Shown here piece by piece: positions 35,899 through 46,163 of a stretch of DNA of 59,377 nucleotides (the stretch's first letter is position 1; every line of letters starts with the position of its first letter). The DNA is from Candidatus Argoarchaeum ethanivorans (GTDB lineage Archaea; Halobacteriota; Methanosarcinia; Methanosarcinales; EX4572-44). The position numbers and the translations under genes were made by a program. The DNA lies in assembly GCA_004193545.1 (NCBI GenBank), contig RPGO01000025.1, positions 1-59,377 of the forward strand, in the 5' to 3' direction. Under the pieces are notes generated by a model that saw nothing but the letters and a program-made list of their open reading frames with translations, was not told the origin of the DNA and made no database searches.

Positions 35899-37136
35899 TC
35901 ACAATCTCCTGTAATAAATCCCGCTCCTCTCAGCTTCCACCCGATCAAACATCCCCCGTACATCCACAAGCACCGGCGTCTCATCCATAGGCATAAGCCG
36001 CTCCACATCCATGAGCCCCACCTCCTTAAACTCATCATGCGCCACCGTCACAATCACACAGTCCACCTTCGCGTCCAGATCATCCAGAACCTTCACACCA
36101 AACCCCCTGACCGTCTCATCACTCAACAGAGGATCAAACCATACACATCCACACCAAAGTCTTCGAGCACCCTCACAATCTCCCGCACAGGAGATTCCCT
36201 TGTATCAGGTACATTCTCCTTGTAAGTCAACCCCATGATCAGAACCTTCGACCCCTTTATCACCTTCTCGACATCATTCAAACCCTTTATCGCCATCATA
36301 GCAACATACCCGGGCATCGAATCGTTGATCGCACGCCCTGCAGAATCACCTGCGGATGATACCCGAGTTCCTCCGCCTTATGCACCAGATAATACGGATC
36401 AACAGGTATGCAGCGTCCTCCTACCAGTCCGGGTGTGTACCTGTGGAAGTTCCATTTCGTTGCGGCAGCATCCAGGACGGCTCCAGTATCGAGTCCCATT
36501 CTATGGAAAATAAGGGTCGGTTCATTCATAAGCGCTATATTCAGATCTCTCTGGATGTTCTCGATCACCTTTGCAGCCTCAGCAGTTTTTATGTCGCTTG
36601 CCCTGTACACACTGGTGATCAGACCGTACAGCCCGAAAAGACGGTCAGCGGATTCCAGATCCATGCCAGCGACGATCTTTGTTATACTTTCCGTGGTATG
36701 CTCCTCGTCACCGGGGTTGATCCTCTCAGGAGAATAACCAATCTTAAAGTCTGTGCCACATCGCATCCCGGATTCTTCTTCTAGAATTGGTTTGACAACT
36801 TCTTCGGTCGCGCCTGGATAAACAGTGGACTCCAGAACAACTATCGCGCCCTTCTTCAGGTTTTGACCGATCGTCTTTGCAGCGGACGTTATGTACGATA
36901 GATCAGGATCCTTTGACTTCGTTACAGGAGTGGGAGCTGCAATTATCACGAAATCAGCCTGTTTGATCTGGGGGGCATCTGTTGTAAACTCTATCCATGC
37001 CCTTATCGCTCAACTCTGTTACCTTCGCCTCGTCCACGTCGTAGCCTATCACCGAGATATGTCTGGAAAACGCCTCTACTAATGGCAGCCCAACGTATCC
37101 AAGTCCGACGATGCAAACGGTGGTATTACCTTCCAT
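35899..37136 (-). pseudogene. UDP-N-acetyl-D-mannosamine-type dehydrogenase, frameshifted
   Basis: Four consecutive pieces of one nucleotide-sugar dehydrogenase. VCIVGLGYVGLPLVEAF (N-terminus from ATG 37136) changes frame near 37000 with loss of about 17 residues. The catalytic middle follows ([16 protein letters not shown], the active Cys present), then a 1-base loss at about 36336, then LIMGLTYKENVPDTRES, then another 1-base loss in a T run near 36137, then the C-terminal VRGFGVKVLDDLD. The first lesion includes a deletion, so not all can be sequencing error. A uronic-acid precursor is probably no longer made from this locus. Confidence 0.8.
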
Positions 37137-37138
37137 AT

Positions 37139-38056
37139 TCACCCCCTCACCCCAAACCACCTGATCGTCTCCGAGAGTCCTTCTACCATCCCGTACCGCG
37201 GAGCATACCCAAAACCAGCGTGTGCCCTTGAGATATCGCCGAGCGAATCCCGCACATCCCCGGTTCTTGACTCCTCGTGCACACAATCAACGTGATTCCC
37301 GATAATCTCCATAATCATCCCGGCAAGATCATTGACACTGATCCGCTGCCCTGCTGCCACATTAAACACACCTGTAGCGTTTGATTCCATCGCACGCACG
37401 TTCGCTTGCACAACATCGCGCACAAACGTGAAGTCACGGGTTTGCCCCCCATCTCCATATATGATTGGCCCCTTACCAGCCATGATACGATTCACGAATT
37501 TTGGTATCACAGCCGCATAATCGGATGATGGATCCTGTCTTGGACCATAGACATTGAAATACCTGAGAGCAACCGTTTTCAAGCCGTAAATCTCGTTAAA
37601 AACCCTGCAGTAATACTCACCCGTAAGTTTCGCTACGGCATAAGGAGATCTTGGATCCGGTTTCATATCTTCTCTCTTCGGAAGGGTTGGAGTATCGCCA
37701 TAAACCGATGACGAAGACGCATAAATTACCTTCTTCACATCGGCATCTCTCGCGGCAACGAGCACATTCAGGGTCCCGCACACGTTCACCTCGTTTGCAA
37801 GAACAGGGTCATCCACGCTCCTCTGGACACTTGGAAGCGCTGCCTGATGAAAGACATAATCGACGCCTCTAAAATTCTCCTTCAGCAGAGCCATATCTGT
37901 GATACTGCCCTGCACAAGTTCCATACCAAGATTCTCAACATTCGCTGCTCTTCCGGTGGACAGGTCATCGACTATAACTACTTCATGCTTCTTTGCGAGT
38001 TCATCTGCAAGATTTGAGCCAATGAAGCCAGCGCCGCCTGTTACAAGTATTTTCAT
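37139..38056 (-). CDS. NAD-dependent UDP-sugar 4-epimerase (GalE/WbpP-like)
   Basis: 305 residues, extended SDR. GGAGFIGSNL NAD loop at residue 7, catalytic SSSVYGD and YAVAKLTGEYYC (YxxxK), ALRYFNVYGPRQDPSSDYAA substrate loop. The PSVQRSVDDP block resembles WbpP-type UDP-GlcNAc 4-epimerases. Overlaps the upstream epimerase by 4 bases and lies 2 bp before the broken dehydrogenase, so one operon. Confidence 0.85.
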   Translation of the reverse strand: MKILVTGGAGFIGSNLADELAKKHEVVIVDDLSTGRAANVENLGMELVQGSITDMALLKENFRGVDYVFHQAALPSVQRSVDDPVLANEVNVCGTLNVLVAARDADVKKVIYASSSSVYGDTPTLPKREDMKPDPRSPYAVAKLTGEYYCRVFNEIYGLKTVALRYFNVYGPRQDPSSDYAAVIPKFVNRIMAGKGPIIYGDGGQTRDFTFVRDVVQANVRAMESNATGVFNVAAGQRISVNDLAGMIMEIIGNHVDCVHEESRTGDVRDSLGDISRAHAGFGYAPRYGMVEGLSETIRWFGVRG

Positions 38057-38988
38057 CGTTGATTCACCACCAGTTCTTCATACCATTCGACAAATCTTCT
38101 GACCCCTTCCTCGATTCCGACTCTCGGTTTCCATCCGAGTTTGCCAATCTTACCGGCATCCGCCAGCGTATCCTTGACATCCCCCTTCTGCTTCTCAATG
38201 TATTTAACAACGGCTCGTCTCCCAGTAACCTTCTCCATGATCTCGAGCAATTCATTGACACTGATCCTTGTGCCGCCGCCGACATTGAAGACCTCGCCTT
38301 GCAAGCCGCTCATCGCTGCAAGCACGTTCGCCTCGACGATATCGTCCACGAACGTAAAGTCCCTTGTCTGTTCACCATCCCCGTAGACCGATATCTCAAT
38401 ACCTTCGAGGATCGCCCTGACAAAGAGGTGTATCGCCATATCAGGTCGCTGTCTCGGTCCATATACTGTGAAATACCGGAGTGACGCCGTCGGCACACCG
38501 TAGTTTTTATAATAAAGATAACATAGATTCTCTGCTGCCAGTTTTGTGACGCCGTAAGGAGATAGTGGCTTTAACATCCGAGTTTCCTTCATCGGCAGTT
38601 CAGAGTCCCCATAGACCGATGATGAAGAGGCATAGACGAATTTCTTTATCTCGCAATCCTTGTAATATTCCAGCAACCGTTGAGTCGCCAGAATATTGTC
38701 CCGTGTATATATCTCAAAGTCCCTGCCCCAGCTCTTCCGCACCCCTGCCTGTGCTGCCTGATGGAATACATAATCCACATCAGGGAATGCGTCCATTGAT
38801 AGTATATCCTGCTCTATCAGAGTGAATCTATCATATCCCAGAACATTTTTGATATTCTTATCCTTATATTCCCTCGGATAGTAATCGGTGAAGCAATCGA
38901 TCCCGATCACATCAAAACCATCTCCGAGCAGCCGTTCCGTTAAATGGGATCCTATGAAGCCAGCGCCGCCTGTTATAAGTATTTTCAT
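38053..38988 (-). CDS. NAD-dependent nucleotide-sugar epimerase/dehydratase (UDP-glucuronate/galactose 4-epimerase-like)
   Basis: 311 residues, extended SDR. GGAGFIGSHLTERLL, DCFTDYYPREYKDKN, QAAQAGVRKSWG, YGVTKLAAENLC (YxxxK) and LRYFTVYGPRQRPDMAI. The DYYP and RQRPDMA blocks are typical of UDP-glucuronate 4-epimerase-like enzymes. First gene of the minus-strand sugar operon. A divergent intergenic region of 158 bp separates it from aroC. Confidence 0.85.
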   Translation of the reverse strand: MKILITGGAGFIGSHLTERLLGDGFDVIGIDCFTDYYPREYKDKNIKNVLGYDRFTLIEQDILSMDAFPDVDYVFHQAAQAGVRKSWGRDFEIYTRDNILATQRLLEYYKDCEIKKFVYASSSSVYGDSELPMKETRMLKPLSPYGVTKLAAENLCYLYYKNYGVPTASLRYFTVYGPRQRPDMAIHLFVRAILEGIEISVYGDGEQTRDFTFVDDIVEANVLAAMSGLQGEVFNVGGGTRISVNELLEIMEKVTGRRAVVKYIEKQKGDVKDTLADAGKIGKLGWKPRVGIEEGVRRFVEWYEELVVNQR

Positions 38989-39146
38989 TCGAAACTCACC
39001 TACCTATTATTCAAAATGTCTTCAAAGTATTTAATTATAAACCCCGAACCTTTTTCATATAGTTTAAATGACATAAACGAATACAAATTAACCTGACTAA
39101 CTACTTTTAATACTCATGTAGATATTATAAATTCGAGGTATATTCT

Positions 39147-40241
39147 ATGTCCGGAAATATTTTTGGAAAAATGTTCAGGGTTACTACATGGGGCGAGAGC
39201 CATGGTACTGCTGTTGGTTGTGTTGTTGATGGCTGTCCTGCCGGGTTAAGACTATCAGGGGAAGACATTCAAAGAGAGCTTGACCGCCGTCGTCCCGGGC
39301 AGAGTAGTGTTACAACCGAGAGGGCAGAGTTTGATAGAGCGACAATACTTTCAGGTGTTTTCAAGGGGGCTACAACAGGTACTCCAATATCGATGATCGT
39401 GTACAATCGGGACGTTGATTCGTCCAAGTATGAACGCATTGCTGATCTCTTGCGTCCCGGGCATGCGGATTTTACATATCAGGAGAAGTATGGCATAAGG
39501 GATTACAGGGGCGGTGGGCGCGCTTCTGCACGTGAAACGATCGGTCGTGCAGCGGCCGGGTCTATTGCAAAAAAACTGCTTGGCGTCCGGGGTGTTGAGG
39601 TGTTAGCACATGTAACAGAGCTTGGAGGAATCAAGGCAGGGGAAGTGTCTGTTGATGAGATTCGCTCTAATGTTAGGGAGAATCCGATGCGATGCGCTGA
39701 CCTCACTACTTCAAAAGCAATGTACGATGCAGTAATGCTGGCTAAAGCTGATGGCGATAGTCTTGGTGGCGTTGTTGAGATTATTGCCCTTCATGTGCCA
39801 GCAGGACTTGGTGAGCCAGTGTTCAATAAGCTGAGTGCTGATCTGGCAGGTGCACTGATGAGTATTGGAGCTGTTAAAGGTATTGAGATTGGAGCAGGTT
39901 TTAAAAGTGCCAGTATGCGTGGTAGCGAGATGAATGACCCTTTCAGAGTCAAAGACGGTAGCATACACACCTCAACCAATCATGCAGGAGGTATGCTTGG
40001 AGGAATTTCAACTGGTGAGCCGATTGTATGTAGAATTGCAGTAAAACCAACGCCGTCTATTGCGAAAGTTCAACAAACCATCAATATCAAAACAATGGAA
40101 GAAGTAGAAATCAGGATAGAGGGGCGCCATGATCCAGTAATACTTCCCCGTATTGTACCTGTTGCAGAAGCAATGGTGTCGTTAGTTCTTGTAGAGCATA
40201 TACTTCAAAGTGGATTTATACATCCTCTCCAAGTGAAGTAA
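39147..40241 (+). CDS. aroC: Chorismate synthase
   Basis: 364 residues. It makes chorismate from EPSP using reduced FMN. Signatures: [20 protein letters not shown] at the N-terminus, [26 protein letters not shown] and the C-terminal [18 protein letters not shown]. Length is typical. It marks the return from the glycan cluster to housekeeping genes. GAGGT 8 nt before the ATG; box A-like TATAGTTTAAATG near 39056-39068. Confidence 0.95.
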   Translation: MSGNIFGKMFRVTTWGESHGTAVGCVVDGCPAGLRLSGEDIQRELDRRRPGQSSVTTERAEFDRATILSGVFKGATTGTPISMIVYNRDVDSSKYERIADLLRPGHADFTYQEKYGIRDYRGGGRASARETIGRAAAGSIAKKLLGVRGVEVLAHVTELGGIKAGEVSVDEIRSNVRENPMRCADLTTSKAMYDAVMLAKADGDSLGGVVEIIALHVPAGLGEPVFNKLSADLAGALMSIGAVKGIEIGAGFKSASMRGSEMNDPFRVKDGSIHTSTNHAGGMLGGISTGEPIVCRIAVKPTPSIAKVQQTINIKTMEEVEIRIEGRHDPVILPRIVPVAEAMVSLVLVEHILQSGFIHPLQVK

Positions 40242-40316
40242 AGGTCTTTGTGTACTATCGCATTGCAGTGACTAAAACTCCGGAGATTTTTGATATTTTT
40301 GAAATAAAGTTTCGGG

Positions 40317-40381
40317 AAACCACAGAGTGACGCAGAGGGGGCGAAAGATAAAATAACAACTCTCTCGATCCTCTGTGGTTT
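40317..40381. repeat. Imperfect inverted repeat downstream of aroC
   Basis: AAACCACAGAG (40317-40327) pairs with CTCTGTGGTTT (40371-40381). The CCACAGAG-type string resembles a short repeat seen in many prokaryotic genomes. It could end the aroC transcript. The rest of 40242-40390 holds no gene. Confidence 0.4.
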
Positions 40382-40389
40382 AGTTTTCC

Positions 40390-40662
40390 ATAGCCCCCTT
40401 TCAAAAGCACCCGCAACATCACTCCTATAAACCATCTAATTTTGAATTTGAGTCATGATACATCTAAAAACCATAATGGAAGTGATGTAAACAATCCATT
40501 TTAAAAATAAACAGTTAAAAATCGAAAAATTTAAATGTAACCTATTGTATTGCTATTAATGGAAGAACTAAAATGAAACCACCATTGATACCGGATTTGG
40601 AGAATCCGAAATGGGTTATAGCACAATTTACACTCAAAACTATTGGCTCTAAAAGAGCAAAG
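40390..40662 (+). mobile_element. IS 5'-end remnant abutting the CRISPR array
   Basis: Collinear with 1790-2075: shared ACCATCTAATTTTGAATTTG, ATTGCTATTAATGGA and the transposase start MKPPLIPDLENPKWVIAQFT (ATG 40573), here without the nonsense codon. Homology ends after AAAGAGCAAAGAAA near 40662, only 16 bp before the first CRISPR repeat. Only the first ~30 codons of the transposase remain. It marks where the old end of the array was cut or overgrown. Confidence 0.75.
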
Positions 40663-40678
40663 AAATGGCTATTGCACG

Positions 40679-42481
40679 GTTTCAATCCTTGTTTTAGTGG
40701 ATGTCGCTCTTGTACAAGTACCATTAATAACAAAAACCTAAACCTTCTAAGAGTTTCAATCCTTGTTTTAGTGGATGTCGCTCTTGTACAAGGTATACGG
40801 AGGATTAAATATGGAATATTTACATGGTTTCAATCCTTGTTTTAGTGGATGTCGCTCTTGTACCTGAATTGTATGTTGTGAGTAGTCCAGTTGAACCATA
40901 GTTTCAATCCTTGTTTTAGTGGATGTCGCTCTTGTACATACGATGCAATGCGAATTAGTCCAAGTGTAACCACGTTTCAATCCTTGTTTTAGTGGATGTC
41001 GCTCTTGTACCGGAACCCCGATTCTCTCAAGGCATCCAAAACATCATGTTTCAATCCTTGTTTTAGTGGATGTCGCTCTTGTACCGTATTTGCCAGCGCC
41101 CCCGCGGCAAGAGGAATCAGTTTCAATCCTTGTTTTAGTGGATGTCGCTCTTGTACATGTCCTCGAATACCTTGATACCGATTTTGTCAGCAGTTTCAAT
41201 CCTTGTTTTAGTGGATGTCGCTCTTGTACTTGTAACATCACAACACATATATACAATATAGTAAGTTTCAATCCTTGTTTTAGTGGATGTCGCTCTTGTA
41301 CAGACACTACTCTCAGAATCATTGGACGCAACAATAAAGTTTCAATCCTTGTTTTAGTGGATGTCGCTCTTGTACATACAATTTTTAAACCAGCCGTTTA
41401 ACCCTAATGTAGTTTCAATCCTTGTTTTAGTGGATGTCGCTCTTGTACTAATCTGAAATAAAAAATAATCCTTTTTGTGTCATTAGTTTCAATCCTTGTT
41501 TTAGTGGATGTCGCTCTTGTACAATAAAACATTTATAATTGGCCCTGTAGAATTACCCCAGTTTCAATCCTTGTTTTAGTGGATGTCGCTCTTGTACAAA
41601 ACTAACAAAAATACTCCACACACAAAACTACTGTTTCAATCCTTGTTTTAGTGGATGTCGCTCTTGTACCCGTTCAGTTGCTTGGATGTCTTCATATCGC
41701 TGCTGTTTCAATCCTTGTTTTAGTGGATGTCGCTCTTGTACATGGATTGGAATTTATATGGTAGTGAGATCGCTGGAACGTTTCAATCCTTGTTTTAGTG
41801 GATGTCGCTCTTGTACAGGTATGATACTTGCACTATGAAAAAACGAAGGTGATTTGTTTCAATCCTTGTTTTAGTGGATGTCGCTCTTGTACAGTCTGAT
41901 TCACATGATAGTGCAATCGTTTTTAAAAAGTTTCAATCCTTGTTTTAGTAGATGTCGCTCTTGTACGAAATTCCATCAAATCGTCACTTGCTCCATAAAC
42001 GAGTTTCAATCCTTGTTTTAGTGGATGTCGCTCTTGTACACTCGATTACTTACTAACATCGTAGGAGATTATAAGTTTCAATCCTTGTTTTAGTGGATGT
42101 CGCTCTTGTACTGTAACTCTTGGATTTTTCATAGCAGTTATAAGTTAGTTTCAATCCTTGTTTTAGTGGATGTCGCTCTTGTACTCTCTTTAATTATCTT
42201 TTCGTGTATTTTACCAGTAACACTATGTTTCAATCCTTGTTTTAGTGGATGTCGCTCTTGTACTTTTTTTTGGTAGTATCAATAGTGAGGATATACCAGT
42301 TTCAATCCTTGTTTTAGTGGATGTCGCTCTTGTACTACAAGTCGTACAACAGACGTTTGGTATGACATAAGGTTTCAATCCTTGTTTTAGTGGATGTCGC
42401 TCTTGTACTTTTCGTTCAAGTAGTCCTTGATTAACTGAACGTGTGTTTCAATCCTTGTTTTAGTGGATGTCGCTCTTGTAC
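40679..42481 (-). CRISPR. Type I-B CRISPR array, 25 repeats and 24 spacers
   Basis: The 37-nt repeat runs GTTTCAATCC ... GCTCTTGTAC on the plus strand; spacers are 35-42 nt (mostly 35-37). On the minus strand the repeat ends in ATTGAAAC, the usual crRNA 5' handle, so transcription runs leftward from the leader beside cas4. Repeat starts: 40679, 40753, 40827, 40901, 40974, 41048, 41120, 41193, 41265, 41339, 41412, 41486, 41561, 41633, 41705, 41780, 41856, 41930, 42003, 42075, 42148, 42227, 42299, 42372, 42445. The repeat at 41930 has one G-to-A change (TTTTAGTAGATG); the others look identical. No spacer matched elsewhere in the window by eye. Confidence 0.98.
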
Positions 42482-42600
42482 TCTGGATATTTTTGCTTAT
42501 TATTGACTGAATATGTGTTGATATGCCTTATTTTTTGTGGTTGTTTTTCTTGTTGGGTTTTCATGGCTTGGTTTATAAGAGTAAGAAAAAGTGGTCTGGT
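42482..42600 (-). promoter_or_regulatory. CRISPR leader
   Basis: A 119-bp A/T-rich stretch between the last repeat and the cas4 stop. On the minus strand it contains CTCTTATAAACC (box A-like, about 42567-42580) followed by A-rich sequence up to the first-transcribed repeat. The placement fits the 5' handle orientation. Confidence 0.6.
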
Positions 42601-43218
42601 TCAGGTACAGATGTTTCTGTAGCAGCAGTCTATGCACTTGTTTTTGTGTTTTGTTTTGTTTGGGTAGAAGCCTTTTTCTATGATTTGCAGGATTTCGTCT
42701 ATGGTCTGGCTGGCTTTTTTGATCTCGCTGGGTTTGATGTCTATTTCTTTTATTAGATTGTTGCTTCTGGTGTAGCAGATGAATCCCCGGTTCACTTCAA
42801 TGTTGTAGTTTTCTTGTATCATCAACGCTTGGAGGGTTAGCTGGTGTTTATAAGTTTCGAACACTTTGTTTTTGTATTCTGCAAATTTGTATTCGAGTGG
42901 CGCGGCTTTTCCCTCTTCTAAAAACAGTACTTCGTCCACGACTCCTTTTATGTGGTGTTTTTTTGATGCAAGGAATACTGACGTCTCTCTATGGGTGACT
43001 CCAAGTTTTTTACGCAGGTATTCAGGGTTGTTGATGCGCCTCTCTTCATGCACTTTTCTGCCTTTGAGTACTTTGAATCGTCTCTCTTCGTGCTGCGGTA
43101 TGTCAAGGCAGTATATATAGTAGATGAATCGCGGGCAGAATAGATATTCGAGGACATCCGAAACATTGATTATTGGTGTGTCTCCCACCATTTTATGGTG
43201 TGTACTCTGTGCTTGCAT
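42601..43218 (-). CDS. cas4: CRISPR-associated exonuclease Cas4
   Basis: 205 residues. PD-(D/E)xK core: GVVDEVLF (Asp), APLEYKFAEYKN (E-x-K) and a QLTLQALMI helix. Iron-sulfur cysteines are one N-terminal (YLFCPRF) and a C-terminal cluster KCIDCCYRNIC. Cas4 trims prespacers with Cas1-Cas2 and sets PAM-correct integration. Last gene of the operon, 6 bp after cas2 and next to the leader. Start codon near 43218; an ATG at 43191 (MVGDTP) is also possible. Confidence 0.93.
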   Translation of the reverse strand: MQAQSTHHKMVGDTPIINVSDVLEYLFCPRFIYYIYCLDIPQHEERRFKVLKGRKVHEERRINNPEYLRKKLGVTHRETSVFLASKKHHIKGVVDEVLFLEEGKAAPLEYKFAEYKNKVFETYKHQLTLQALMIQENYNIEVNRGFICYTRSNNLIKEIDIKPSEIKKASQTIDEILQIIEKGFYPNKTKHKNKCIDCCYRNICT

Positions 43219-43223
43219 TCTCG

Positions 43224-44495
<1,272 letters not shown>

Positions 44496-44515
<20 letters not shown>

Positions 44516-45164
44516 GCATCACCACACCAAAACCACGAGACACAGACTTACCAACACCAAGAAAATCAGGAATCGCGAAATTCACCATAAATTCACACAT
44601 GCTCCCAAGCATACCAATACCCTTGACCCTGCACGGTGTATGCCGCAACATCTCAATATCCAACCGTATCTGCGAAGTAACGGCATAATCAAGACCCTTC
44701 GCCATCGAAAGTATATTCCCGGTGAGCGTTCTTTTGAGCAGATCCAGCTGTTCTATCTGACCCGACTTGAAATAGCGCTCATAATTTTTCTGATTCAATG
44801 CAAGCCACGGTGTCACGAACCGATAACTTATAAACCGATCCAAAATACCAAATTCCTCTTTCCGTAGAGTAACACCTCGCTCAACAATCTCATAAGTATT
44901 ACCTCCCAGAGTTATTTTATCATACTGATCATAAATCTCTTTTAACACCTCTGCACCCTCGTTTATCCCGATAACCGTAGGAGTGCCATCGATGATCTTG
45001 TACTGAATCATTGGGTACCGATAAAACAGTTTGCCATTGTCCACGTGCTGGTGCAGGAGTTCATACTCTGTGAACTTGGTTGCGAAGAAGCCCCGGAGAT
45101 GAGATGCGGACTCTGTGATCGGGCGGGTGGATGAAAGGGTCCGGACAAGGGTTTCAAGGGGCAT
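44496..45164 (-). CDS. cas6: CRISPR pre-crRNA endoribonuclease Cas6
   Basis: 222 residues, RAMP fold. N-terminal PITESASHLRGFFATKF, central HVDNGKLFYRYPMIQYKI with a candidate catalytic His (LLHQHVDNG), and the C-terminal Gly-rich loop FLGVGKSVSRGFGVVMRV. It cuts the repeat to give the ATTGAAAC 5' handle. The start codon ATG 45164 and codons MPLET lie inside a 37-nt repeat of a separate mini-CRISPR (45151-45187). No in-frame Met follows for about 35 residues, so the start is likely real. Confidence 0.88.
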
Positions 45165-45259
45165 AGGATCAAAGCACCATTGTTGCCCTTGTTAGTGGTC
45201 TTCCTAAATGTTCTGACATAACGTTTCAAGGGGCATAGGATCAAAGCACCATTGTTGCC
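45151..45259 (-). CRISPR. Mini-CRISPR: two identical 37-nt repeats with one 35-nt spacer in the cas6 5' region
   Basis: Plus-strand repeat GTTTCAAGGGGCATAGGATC followed by AAAGCACCATTGTTGCC occurs at 45151-45187 and 45223-45259, identical over exactly 37 nt; flanking bases differ on both sides. The 35-nt spacer (45188-45222) fits the main array's spacer size. On the minus strand the repeat ends CTTGAAAC, like the main repeat's ATTGAAAC handle, but the rest differs. It fills the hepT-cas6 gap and supplies the cas6 start codon. A plain 5'-end duplication is the alternative. Confidence 0.7.
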
Positions 45260-45270
45260 AGTTTAAATAT
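45260..45270 (-). promoter_or_regulatory. Possible promoter for cas6-cas1-cas2-cas4 and the mini-CRISPR
   Basis: Minus-strand GATATTTAAAC (about 45260-45270) is box A-like and touches the mini-CRISPR. Initiation about 25 nt downstream would fall inside its first-transcribed repeat. Confidence 0.4.
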
Positions 45271-45686
45271 CAAGATTCAACCCCATCCAGCAATTCTTTC
45301 ACGATCTTCTTAAACGCTATGAGAACCCTCAAATCATTCCGGAGAATGCCATAAATCATATCAAGGTCAAGTTCCCAATATATGTGAACCAAAACATTTC
45401 GAAATCCAGCCATATCTGAAAGATCATTCGCAAGGTCTTCTGATATTATTTGTCCCTCTTCGAGAATCTCAAACGTTTCTCTGTAGGTAGATGGTTTTCT
45501 AAGCCCCTTCTCGGCTATTATGTATGTTGCGATATCGATCGCTGACTGGATGCTTATGAACATGGAATGGAGAACCATATTTCTCTTGTCTCTATCCATT
45601 CGCAACTCTTCAATCGATATGCTCTGGTATCGTCTCCAATCCTCTAAAGATTCGCTCAATTCTCTTAGATGGGATAGTATTCTCAT
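45270..45686 (-). CDS. hepT: HepT-like HEPN RNase toxin within the cas operon
   Basis: 138 residues, helical. The Rx4HxY active motif is intact (FRNVLVHIYWEL, ~95-106); an upstream IQSAIDIATYII helix is typical of HepT. Its ATG follows the MNT stop directly (TAAATG). Same strand and tight spacing as the cas genes. Likely expressed together with cas3 and the interference genes. Confidence 0.8.
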   Translation of the reverse strand: MRILSHLRELSESLEDWRRYQSISIEELRMDRDKRNMVLHSMFISIQSAIDIATYIIAEKGLRKPSTYRETFEILEEGQIISEDLANDLSDMAGFRNVLVHIYWELDLDMIYGILRNDLRVLIAFKKIVKELLDGVES

Positions 45687-46163
45687 TTAAACCCTCGCTA
45701 AAAACTTTTTATTTAGGTATTCAGCAGTTGTTTGGAAATCGAGATAGTTTGAAATGGCTTCGGATTCGTATTCGACGTTTTTAGTTCTATCTCTCAAAAA
45801 TACCGCTTTACCTTTCTTTAAGACTTCGTACTGGAACTCGATTGGAGCATGGTTCAGAATTTTCACATCAAATTCGAATCTTGGCTTTATTTGCCGTTCA
45901 AGTTCTCTTGCAACCATCATCTCAAATTTAAAGCTTGTGTAGGGGTTCAGTTCTTTGGAGATTAATAAAGCAACGTCTATGTCATTGAAATCGTCGTTAT
46001 CGATATAAGAGCCGAAGACATAAACTGCACTCACATCATCGAATTTTGATGCGATCTTTCCAATTTCGTTCATGACTTCTTTTTTGTTCGGCATTTTTGT
46101 GTCTCGGTGTTTCTGTTCTTTATTGAACATGATTTTGTATGGCTGCATTTTTGCTGCTTTCAT
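45687..46163 (-). CDS. mntA: MNT-domain antitoxin within the cas operon
   Basis: 158 residues. VFGSYIDNDDFNDIDVALL gives GSx9-10DxD, the minimal nucleotidyltransferase site. The possible start ATG 46163 shares TAATG with the cas3 stop; an internal ATG at 46094 (MPNKKEVMNE) is a more family-like start. Antitoxin partner of the adjacent HepT. Its position ties TA expression to cas3 (inference). Confidence 0.78.
   Translation of the reverse strand: MKAAKMQPYKIMFNKEQKHRDTKMPNKKEVMNEIGKIASKFDDVSAVYVFGSYIDNDDFNDIDVALLISKELNPYTSFKFEMMVARELERQIKPRFEFDVKILNHAPIEFQYEVLKKGKAVFLRDRTKNVEYESEAISNYLDFQTTAEYLNKKFLARV

Noticed and set aside
35812-36225. His/Pro/Thr-rich plus-strand frame
   Set aside because: Antisense shadow of the broken dehydrogenase, with no family resemblance.
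40573-40845. A frame running from the IS remnant into the CRISPR array
   Set aside because: Only the first ~30 codons are transposase; the remainder is translated CRISPR repeats.
41066-41401. Frames with a repeated FNPCFSGCRSCT-type or RATSTKTRIET-type peptide
   Set aside because: These are conceptual translations of the CRISPR repeats.
42523-42756. Hydrophobic frame over the CRISPR leader and the cas4 end
   Set aside because: Antisense to cas4, T-rich leader sequence gives Phe/Val-rich nonsense translation.
45008-45244. A 78-codon frame overlapping cas6 start and the mini-CRISPR
   Set aside because: It owes its length to the repeated 37-mer; the overlapping Cas6 frame is clearly the coding one.
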